A DNA stretch of 5,171 nt. Origin: Clostridia bacterium (GTDB lineage: Bacteria > Bacillota > Clostridia > Oscillospirales > Acutalibacteraceae). Positions 1 through 5,171 of the stretch are shown here, in pieces (the first letter of the stretch is position 1; each line of letters opens with the position of its first letter). The DNA lies in the NCBI GenBank assembly GCA_900763035.1, contig CAAFIS010000022.1, forward strand, positions 1-5,171. The letters are read 5' to 3'. The notes below the pieces were generated by a model. The model ran no database searches, had not been told where the DNA came from, and was given only the letters and a program-made list of their open reading frames with translations. The position numbers and the translations under genes are program-made.

Positions 1-138
1 CTGCTTTTGCGCCATCGTCGCCATGCTGGTGACGAGGTCGCCGATCTCCGCCTGCCGCTTTTCCACCTGATCGAGCCGGCGGCTGTTCGACTTCGCCCGT
101 TCCTCCACCTGCGTCAGGCGGTGCTCCGTATCCTCCAT
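1..138 (-). CDS. XhlA-like small coiled-coil protein of a phage lysis module, N-terminal 46 codons only
   Basis: The gene starts with ATG at 136-138 and runs off the left edge without a stop, so only its N terminus is present. The start is supported by an AAAGGAG ribosome binding site eight bases upstream. The visible protein begins MEDTEHRLTQVEERAKSNSR and continues with LDQVEKRQAEIGDLVTSM. It is highly charged, and its hydrophobic residues fall at 3-4 residue spacing (L8, V11, L22, V25, I32, L35), as expected for a coiled coil. Small Bacillota phage proteins with this kind of N terminus usually end in one transmembrane helix and lie next to the holin and endolysin; some belong to the haemolysin XhlA family. 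The position directly after the tail fibre gene fits the start of a lysis cassette. The membrane helix, if there is one, would lie outside the window, so a lysis role is inferred. It could instead be a small structural or uncharacterised phage protein. Confidence 0.72.
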   Translation of the reverse strand, partial: MEDTEHRLTQVEERAKSNSRRLDQVEKRQAEIGDLVTSMATMAQKQ

Positions 139-146
139 GTTCCTCT

Positions 147-153
147 CTCCTTT
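147..153 (-). promoter_or_regulatory. Ribosome binding site of the XhlA-like gene
   Basis: On the minus strand the bases read AAAGGAG, followed by eight bases and then the ATG at 138. It lies in the 24-base gap after the TAA of the fibre gene. It is a near-consensus Shine-Dalgarno sequence and fixes the start of the downstream gene. Confidence 0.8.
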
Positions 154-162
154 CCCGTGCGT

Positions 163-1353
163 TTATGCCGTGCGTTTCCAGATGTACACGGCCAGATACG
201 GCGGCATATTGTTGTGCGCCGCGTCGCCGCCGATCTCCTCCGACAGCTTGTCGTTGCCGGAACCGGACCACCACGCCGAGCCGGCATCGATATATCTCAT
301 CACGCGCTGGGCGGTGCCCTCGGCGTTGCCCATCTTGATGCGGTGGGTGTGCTTCGGCAGCTCGCTGACGGTCAGCTCGTGTGTCGCCTCGCCGCCGGTC
401 GCCCCGGCCGTATAAGTCGATCCGGCAGCCAGCAAAAACCGGTCTTTGATACGCTCCCATGTGCCGCCGAACAGCGTCTGCGGACTGGTCGAGGACACCG
501 ACAGATAGATGCTGCCGACGGGATAGACCTTATTCAGGATGTTCGCTGCGGTCTGCGCAGCGGCGGCGGCGCTGTTCGCCGCCGCCGTGGCCTTTTGCGA
601 GGCCGTCGATGCACTGTTTCCCGCGGCGGTGGCCGAAGCGGCGGCAGAATTTTCCGAGATCTTGGCGTTCGTTTCGCTCGTCCCGGCGGCGGTGGCCTTC
701 TGTGCGGCCGTGGCCGCGCTGGCCGATGCCGCCGTAGCTTTTTGCGATGCCGTCGCCGCGCTCCCGGTGGCGGAGGTCGCTCCGCTTGCCGCCGCTGCTG
801 CACTGGCAGCCGCCGCATCGGCGCTTTTCTTGGCCGCGGCCGCGTCAGAGGCCGCCTCGCTCTCCGACGCCGCTTTGGCGCTGGCGGCCGCGGCCGCGGC
901 GCTCGCCTTGGCCGACTGCGCACCAAGGCGCACCTGCTCCAGCTGCTGCTCCAGCTGTGTTTCCAGCAGCGTCTTTTCCCCCTGCGGCCGGATGCAGCGG
1001 TCGTGCAGCCGCAGCCGCGCCGTGAAGGAATAGATCGTCTGCGTCACCTTGCCGTCGCCATCCGCCGCCACGGCGGACAGGCGCAGCGTCAGGCAGCCGC
1101 CCGCCTGCGTCCATGCGCGCGGGATGTCCTGCGTCACCTTGCCGTCGGCCGATACGGTCAACGGCTGCGTGCGGTCGTAGGCACCGCCGCCGCCGACGGC
1201 CTCCAGATACAGCGTGTAGCCGCTCTGCAGCGCCGCGGGCAGCGCAAAGGTCACCCGCGTCGCATCGTGCTCGCCCTGCACGCCGCCGTCCTGCACCGCC
1301 GTCGGCGCGATCGACAGGTCCTCGCCGATCGTGTATGCGATCTGTCTGTTCAT
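163..1353 (-). CDS. Phage tail fibre/baseplate adhesin with Ala-rich heptad shaft and collar-like C-terminal domain
   Basis: This complete 396-residue protein has an ATG at 1353, a TAA at 163-165, and AGGAGGG six bases before the start. It has three parts. Residues 1-125 are rich in alternating polar and hydrophobic residues and look like a beta-sandwich that could dock on the virion, as in N-terminal domains of Bacillota phage baseplate proteins. Residues about 127-274 are a helical shaft. It opens with a Gln/Leu/Glu stretch (ETQLEQQLEQ, 131-140) and continues as an Ala/Ser/Thr-rich tract that settles into seven-residue periodicity, typical of trimeric phage fibre repeats. Residues 277-396 match the Gp10 C-terminal/tail collar-like family: YPVGSIY (277-283), FGGTWERIKDRFLLAAG (295-311), GATGGEATH (317-325), the HTH motif (335-337) and NNMPPYLAVYIWKR (381-394). 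In T4-type fibres, HxH pairs bind a metal ion on the trimer axis; the same role here is inferred. The segment of about 43 residues between HTH and NNMPPY is the likeliest variable, host-facing part. The gene lies between a giant virion protein and a probable lysis gene, as expected for a late adhesin. The receptor cannot be read from the sequence. Confidence 0.9.
   Translation of the reverse strand: MNRQIAYTIGEDLSIAPTAVQDGGVQGEHDATRVTFALPAALQSGYTLYLEAVGGGGAYDRTQPLTVSADGKVTQDIPRAWTQAGGCLTLRLSAVAADGDGKVTQTIYSFTARLRLHDRCIRPQGEKTLLETQLEQQLEQVRLGAQSAKASAAAAAASAKAASESEAASDAAAAKKSADAAAASAAAAASGATSATGSAATASQKATAASASAATAAQKATAAGTSETNAKISENSAAASATAAGNSASTASQKATAAANSAAAAAQTAANILNKVYPVGSIYLSVSSTSPQTLFGGTWERIKDRFLLAAGSTYTAGATGGEATHELTVSELPKHTHRIKMGNAEGTAQRVMRYIDAGSAWWSGSGNDKLSEEIGGDAAHNNMPPYLAVYIWKRTA
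532..927 (-). repeat. Ala-rich heptad repeat tract encoding the fibre shaft
   Basis: This tract encodes residues 143-274 of the fibre. Runs of Ala codons give very GC-rich, partly palindromic DNA, such as the 14-base palindrome at 884-897. From residue 226 the protein divides cleanly into seven heptads: SETNAKI, SENSAAA, SATAAGN, SASTASQ, KATAAAN, SAAAAAQ and TAANILN. The QKAT motif recurs at residues 204, 218 and 253, at intervals of 14 and 35 residues, so the seven-residue register also holds further upstream. Such tracts can gain or lose 21-base units by recombination, which would change shaft length. Confidence 0.8.
1039..1147. repeat. Pair of exact 19-base direct repeats 90 bases apart in the fibre N-terminal domain
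   Basis: The sequence CTGCGTCACCTTGCCGTCG occurs at 1039-1057 and again at 1129-1147 on the plus strand. On the coding strand both copies encode DGKVTQ, at residues 70-75 and 100-105. The 90-base offset is exactly 30 codons. The residues around each copy are also loosely alike, which suggests two related beta-hairpins inside the putative docking domain. Confidence 0.75.
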
Positions 1354-1358
1354 CGTGT

Positions 1359-1366
1359 CCCTCCTT
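1359..1366 (-). promoter_or_regulatory. Ribosome binding site of the tail fibre gene
   Basis: The minus strand reads TAAAGGAGGG, so the Shine-Dalgarno AAGGAGG-like core overlaps the last base of the TAA that ends the giant upstream gene. Five bases (ACACG) then lead to the fibre ATG. This arrangement favours translational coupling: ribosomes finishing the large gene are released on top of the next initiation site. Confidence 0.85.
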
Positions 1367-4300
1367 TATTTCAGCCCGAGCAGCAGCTGCCGGATCATGC
1401 CGTCATACTGCTCGTCCGTCAGCACCCGGCGATATTCCTCGCGGCTGACCTTGCCGTCGCCGTCCGCGTCGGCGAATTCGGCGTTCTTGACCGTCTGCGC
1501 CAGATAGTAGTCCGCCGGACTGACGCCGCGCCCGGCGTAGGCCTCGACCTTGATGTGCTGTGCCGTCATCGTGCCGCCGGTCTTTTCCGCCATCACCCTA
1601 TCGGCAACGTAGCCGGACAACCCGCTCTCGACGCGCTTTTTCTCCTTGTCGGTCAGCTTGCCGTAAAGCCCGCTCCGACACACCTCGCGGAACAGCCGCT
1701 CCTGCTCTTTTTTGTAGTCCCTGTCCTCGCCCTTGATCGCCGTACGCATCCCGGCGTCGATCTGCTCCTCGGTCTTGCCGGTCATCAGCAGATACTGCCG
1801 CAGATGCTGCGCCTTTTCCGTGTCGCCCTTTTGCGTGTAGCGGTACAGGCGGCGGTAGAACATCCCGTCCGACGTGGTGTATCCGGCGTTCATGGACAAA
1901 AACTCGCCGCCTCGGATATCCTCGATATGGTAGCCCAGACCGGCCGCCATGTCGGCGACGTTCTTGTACGGGATGCCGAGCACGTTCATCAGGTCGCGCG
2001 TGACATACTGCCATGTTTTCCCGCTGGACAGGTCGCCCGTCGCGAAGTCCTTGAGCAGGTTTCCGGCCGTTTCCAGCGCCGTGTCCGACACGCCGTAATA
2101 GCTGCTGCCGAACACCCGCGCCGCGACTGCCTCGTACACGACATCACCGAAGGCATACGACCCGGCGATGCTCGACAGCATTTCCTGCCCGATCGCTCCG
2201 GCCATGGAGGCCGCCGTGACCTCGCCGTCCTCATCGCGATAGCCGTTGACCTTGTGGATCAGCACATTGACCAGCGTGCGCAGCAGCACGAGGGTGATCG
2301 TGCCGCCGATGACGCCGGTGTATCCGTTGACGAGCTGCCGCTTCGCTGCGTCCAGCTGTTCCTTCGTGCCGGTGCCGTTTTTGAACGCCTGCTGTGCCGC
2401 CCGGTATCGGCCGGTCGCCTCGTAGAGGATGTTCATCTGCTGGTTGGCCTGCGTTTTGTACATCGTGAGGAACTTCAGCGCTTCGTTCTTCGTGCGCAGC
2501 AGGTCGCTGCGCTCCGTGACGGTGAAGTTCGGCTGCGTTTTGCGGATCACGGTGTCCAGCAGCTCGCCGACCGCCTGATAATACGTATCGCTGCCGACCT
2601 TCAGGTCCGGCCGCTCGGCCTGTATCCGTTCCTCGCAGCCGAACCAGCACAGCGTGACGGTGCGCACGTCCACTTCCTGGCACCAGTTGAGCAGATGACC
2701 GTGCGTCGCTTTATCGAGCTTCGACCACAATGTGTCGATCGCGTTCTGCCCGCTTTTGGCCAGCGCGATCTCCTCCGTGCCGCCCGCTCCGCGGCTACGT
2801 TCCCAGAAGTACGGGCTGTATTTGCGGATCAGCGCCATCGTTTCGGCGTTGACCTTCGGTAGGTGCTTGAGCGCCTTGCCGGTGTACTTCCACCCGATCT
2901 CGGCTGCGGCGGTCGGCAGCGAGGCTGCCTGACTGACCGCCACGCGCAGGTTGAGCGTCAGCGTCGCCCGCACGGCGTTTTTGCGGAAGAACGAGAGGGG
3001 AGAGGCATCTGCCCGGCGGCTGCCAGAGATGTCCGCCATCAGATTTTGGATGTAGGTGTCGCCGGTCACGCCGAGCTTGGCCTTTCCCTTGCCCCATTTG
3101 CGCGCCAGCGTTTCCTTGACGCTGCTCTTGCCGCCCGGGGTGACGGCGTTATACAGCTTTTGAAAATCGATGGTGAAGCCCAGCCATGCGGAGAACTTGG
3201 CCGTCGTGTCGACGCTGGCGGTCAGCACCTGCGAGATATCCGCCAGATTGATCGGTGCCTTGCTGTGCACACGGCTTTTCAGGCTGCCGGTGTTGCCGAC
3301 GGTCATGTCCTGCACAAGGCTGTCCATGCCCGTGGTGACGAAGAACTTGCTGCGATACAGCGGGAAATAGTCCTTCACCCGCGCCGCCTCGTAGCCCCAT
3401 ACCTCGCGCGTGGCCTCGTTGAGGTGCTTTTTGCTGATGTCGTTGAACCACCGCTGCGCCAGCTTGACGAACTGGCGCTCGTCGTCGGTCATCAGCCCGA
3501 CGATCGTTTCCGCTACGGCATCGAGGTCTTGGTTCGCCCGGACGGTCAGCGCCGTCAGCTCGGCATCGAGGTTTTGGCGCTCGATATCGGTCTGGGCGTT
3601 TGCCATCTTCACCAGCACGTCGTGGATCTCGCCGCTGAGGGCGGTCGGCGTCAGACGCCGTCCGTTCGCATAGGCGTTCTCCGCGTCGCCCTTGTAGTAC
3701 CGCTTCAGCTCCGGCACGATGAAGCCGCTGTCGATCAGCGCCTGCCGGTTGGCGGGGCAGCCCAGCTGCATATACAGCGACAGCATCATGCCGCGCGTCA
3801 TCCGCATCGGCTGGCCTTTGGCATCCCGCAGACCGATGTCGACAAGGTGCTTCGTGTCGCCCAGCGCGTCATAGCTTTCGCGCCCTTTGCCGTTGACGGC
3901 ATCGTCGAACAGGTCGCCGAACTCCCGCCGGATGGACAGTTCCTTTTTCTCTGCCTCGGTCATGCTGTCGGCGATCTGCTTGCCGACGCTGTCCGTTTTC
4001 CAGCCGCAGACCGCCTCGAAGAACCGGTCGGGCGTGAGCTGCCACGTCATCATGTTGCGAATCGTTTCGCCCAGCCTGCCGTAGGCGCTGGCGGCATCCA
4101 TCTCGCGGATGAACCGCACGGCCGTATCGGTCACGCCCTCACGCATGGCGTTCGTGTTGAATTTGTTGATATCGCGCATCTGCTTGACGATGGCACGCAG
4201 CACATCGACGACCTCTTTCGTTTCGTTCGCCGTCAATGCGTCGATGGTCTTGCCGTCCATGCTCTCGCGCAGCGCGGCGAGCTTTTTGGCAAAGAAACCG

Positions 4301-5171
4301 TTCTGTGCCAGCGCAAAGCCGTCGCCTTCCGTCGTCTTGCCCAGCTCCTGCACACGTCCGAGCATATCGGACACCTTGGCCAGCCGCTTTTTGCGGGCGT
4401 CCAGCTGGCGCTCCAGCCGACTGATCTTGCGCTGATCGGCCGTTTCGGCCATCTGCCGCCGGATCTCGTCCATCTCCTGCCGGATGCCCTGCGGGTCCTC
4501 GCTGACCGTCTCCAGCACCTCGCGCACGGTGTTCAGCGCCTCCAACGGGACGTGCCGGTCCTTGCTCGGGTGGGAGAGCAGACTGTCCAGCTCATCTACG
4601 ATCTTGGATGCCTGCCGGCGGTATTCGGCCTTTTTCTTTCGTTCGCTGTCTGCGCGGCGCTTTTGCGTGTCCGCTGCCTTCTGCGCGGCGGTGTCCGCCT
4701 CCAGCTGCGCCTTTTTCTCCACGTAGTCGGCTCTGGCCGTCCGGCGCTCCCGACGGATCTGCTCGCGCTGCTCCATCGGCCCGCGCTCGCCGCGGCGCCA
4801 TTTCTTCTCGTTGTTGGCCACGGCCTCGCTGCGCAGGCGCTCCATCTCGTGCCCGAAGGCGTCGGCATCGATCTCGCCGCTTTTCAGCTGCTCGGTCAGG
4901 CGTGCCGTTTCCTCCCGCTGTGCCTGCTCCAGCTTCGTCCGGCGGCGCTCGGCAGCCTTGTCGATTATCTCGTCCATCGCGGCCTCGTCATACTCGGCCT
5001 CGGTGTCCGTATCGACGTCGGTGTCGGTGTCGGTTTCGGCCTGCGCGTCCGTCTGCTTTGCCAGACGTTTGGTATTTTCGGCCTGTGCCGCCTGCTCCTG
5101 CGCGGAAATGTCGGCGGGAAGATAGGCGCGCTGCGCATTTTCTGTGCCGTTTTGCATATACTGGGTATTGA
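1366..5171 (-). CDS. Giant phage virion-associated protein of the large polyvalent (LPD38-like) type, N terminus possibly missing
   Basis: The frame is open from the right edge to a TAA at 1366-1368. The first ATG (5155-5157) gives 1263 residues but has no ribosome binding site, and the frame stays open upstream of it (encoding N-T-Q-Y), so the true start may lie outside the window. Residue numbers count from that ATG. Residues 1-60 are low-complexity and acidic, with a Thr-Asp repeat at 41-52. Residues 61-265 are very rich in Arg, Lys, Glu and Ala and look like long coiled coils. Residues 280-700 are mostly helical and include a DYFPLYR motif (596-602). Residues 720-1080 hold features I associate with the LPD38 class: NLRVAVSQAASLP (736-748), WCQEVDVRTVTLCWFGCEE (825-843) and RSDLLRTKNEALKFLTMYKT (883-902). 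A hydrophobic segment follows at 946-967. The C terminus carries a complete EF-hand loop (1230-1241). Large polyvalent phage proteins are thought to be packaged and delivered with the genome, sometimes with an enzymatic domain at the other end; no catalytic domain is evident here. A gene just before the adhesin and lysis genes fits a late structural or injected protein. A tape-measure or scaffold role is less likely but not excluded. Confidence 0.78.
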   Translation of the reverse strand, partial: NTQYMQNGTENAQRAYLPADISAQEQAAQAENTKRLAKQTDAQAETDTDTDVDTDTEAEYDEAAMDEIIDKAAERRRTKLEQAQREETARLTEQLKSGEIDADAFGHEMERLRSEAVANNEKKWRRGERGPMEQREQIRRERRTARADYVEKKAQLEADTAAQKAADTQKRRADSERKKKAEYRRQASKIVDELDSLLSHPSKDRHVPLEALNTVREVLETVSEDPQGIRQEMDEIRRQMAETADQRKISRLERQLDARKKRLAKVSDMLGRVQELGKTTEGDGFALAQNGFFAKKLAALRESMDGKTIDALTANETKEVVDVLRAIVKQMRDINKFNTNAMREGVTDTAVRFIREMDAASAYGRLGETIRNMMTWQLTPDRFFEAVCGWKTDSVGKQIADSMTEAEKKELSIRREFGDLFDDAVNGKGRESYDALGDTKHLVDIGLRDAKGQPMRMTRGMMLSLYMQLGCPANRQALIDSGFIVPELKRYYKGDAENAYANGRRLTPTALSGEIHDVLVKMANAQTDIERQNLDAELTALTVRANQDLDAVAETIVGLMTDDERQFVKLAQRWFNDISKKHLNEATREVWGYEAARVKDYFPLYRSKFFVTTGMDSLVQDMTVGNTGSLKSRVHSKAPINLADISQVLTASVDTTAKFSAWLGFTIDFQKLYNAVTPGGKSSVKETLARKWGKGKAKLGVTGDTYIQNLMADISGSRRADASPLSFFRKNAVRATLTLNLRVAVSQAASLPTAAAEIGWKYTGKALKHLPKVNAETMALIRKYSPYFWERSRGAGGTEEIALAKSGQNAIDTLWSKLDKATHGHLLNWCQEVDVRTVTLCWFGCEERIQAERPDLKVGSDTYYQAVGELLDTVIRKTQPNFTVTERSDLLRTKNEALKFLTMYKTQANQQMNILYEATGRYRAAQQAFKNGTGTKEQLDAAKRQLVNGYTGVIGGTITLVLLRTLVNVLIHKVNGYRDEDGEVTAASMAGAIGQEMLSSIAGSYAFGDVVYEAVAARVFGSSYYGVSDTALETAGNLLKDFATGDLSSGKTWQYVTRDLMNVLGIPYKNVADMAAGLGYHIEDIRGGEFLSMNAGYTTSDGMFYRRLYRYTQKGDTEKAQHLRQYLLMTGKTEEQIDAGMRTAIKGEDRDYKKEQERLFREVCRSGLYGKLTDKEKKRVESGLSGYVADRVMAEKTGGTMTAQHIKVEAYAGRGVSPADYYLAQTVKNAEFADADGDGKVSREEYRRVLTDEQYDGMIRQLLLGLK
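1435..1470 (-). other. EF-hand calcium-binding loop encoded at the 3' end of the giant gene
   Basis: Residues 1230-1241 read DADGDGKVSREE. Asp occupies loop positions 1, 3 and 5, Gly position 6, Val position 8 and Glu position 12, matching the canonical EF-hand loop. Helical sequence follows (EYRRVLTDEQYDGMIRQLLL) and runs to within three residues of the end of the protein. Only one loop is visible, as in single calcium-binding or dockerin-like motifs. Calcium binding is inferred from the ligand pattern. Confidence 0.75.
5004..5039 (-). repeat. Degenerate hexanucleotide repeat encoding a Thr-Asp tract
   Basis: On the plus strand six consecutive six-base units can be read: TGTCCG, TATCGA, CGTCGG, TGTCGG, TGTCGG and TTTCGG. 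On the coding strand they give the alternating acidic tract TDTDTDVDTDTE near the N-terminal end of the giant protein (about residues 42-53). The tract is probably disordered. Copy number could change in steps of two residues without a frameshift. Confidence 0.75.

Noticed and set aside
163..523. Target of a diversity-generating retroelement in the fibre C terminus
   Set aside because: Adhesin tips are classic targets, but the sequence lacks the C-type-lectin variable-region pattern. No second template copy and no reverse transcriptase are present in the window.
884..897. GC palindrome that could be a hairpin or regulatory site
   Set aside because: It lies inside the fibre shaft and results from consecutive Ala codons. 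No U-run or gene boundary is nearby, so neither a terminator nor an operator is supported.
539..1033. Plus-strand Ala-rich open frame opposite the fibre shaft
   Set aside because: Its composition is the mirror of the Ala-codon tract on the other strand. The fibre on the minus strand has a recognisable domain order and a ribosome binding site.
1354..1365. Possible promoter or terminator between the giant gene and the fibre gene
   Set aside because: The gap is only 12 bases and is taken up by the ribosome binding site, leaving no room for either.
7..2862. A 951-codon open frame on the plus strand that spans parts of all three genes
   Set aside because: It lies codon-on-codon opposite the three minus-strand genes, which all share one frame. 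A stop in it would need a TTA, CTA or TCA codon in those genes, and these are avoided in this GC-rich DNA; it ends at a CTA Leu codon (residue 766 of the giant protein). Its product is Arg-rich, resembles no known family to me, and ignores the gene boundaries.
4631..4639. A-rich stretch in the giant gene that might be a slippery frameshift site
   Set aside because: In frame it reads AAG AAA AAG and not the X-XXY-YYZ pattern of a -1 shift. No overlapping downstream frame looks like a real protein, and the gene is intact through it.

Overview
The window holds the late, structural end of a tailed bacteriophage or prophage. All three genes are on the minus strand and are read from the right edge towards the left. 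In transcription order they are: (1) a giant, 5'-incomplete virion-associated protein of the 'large polyvalent protein' type, most like the LPD38 class, from 5171 to 1366; (2) a modular tail fibre/baseplate adhesin with a collar-like C-terminal domain, from 1353 to 163; and (3) the first 46 codons of a small coiled-coil protein resembling the XhlA-like proteins that begin phage lysis cassettes, from 138 to the left edge.

The genes are packed tightly, with 12 and 24 bases between them. Both internal gene starts have a strong AGGAGG-type ribosome binding site. No promoter, terminator, tRNA or integration site is visible, and no stretch of 300 bases lacks a gene. This fits one long late transcript.

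The DNA is GC-rich, with strong GC preference at third codon positions and Shine-Dalgarno-led starts. Together with the C-terminal domain of the fibre, this suggests a phage of a GC-rich Bacillota host, for example an Oscillospiraceae-like gut Clostridium. That host call is inferred from sequence style and not from any host gene.

Functionally, the giant protein is probably packaged in the virion and may enter the cell with the DNA. The fibre would contact the host surface, and the small coiled-coil protein would lead into holin and endolysin genes beyond the left edge. I see no clearly new system here. The points most worth a second look are in the giant protein: an EF-hand at its extreme C terminus, a hydrophobic segment in an otherwise charged helical protein, and an N terminus that may continue past the window. 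A further point is that all three genes share one reading frame, with stop-free spacers between them.
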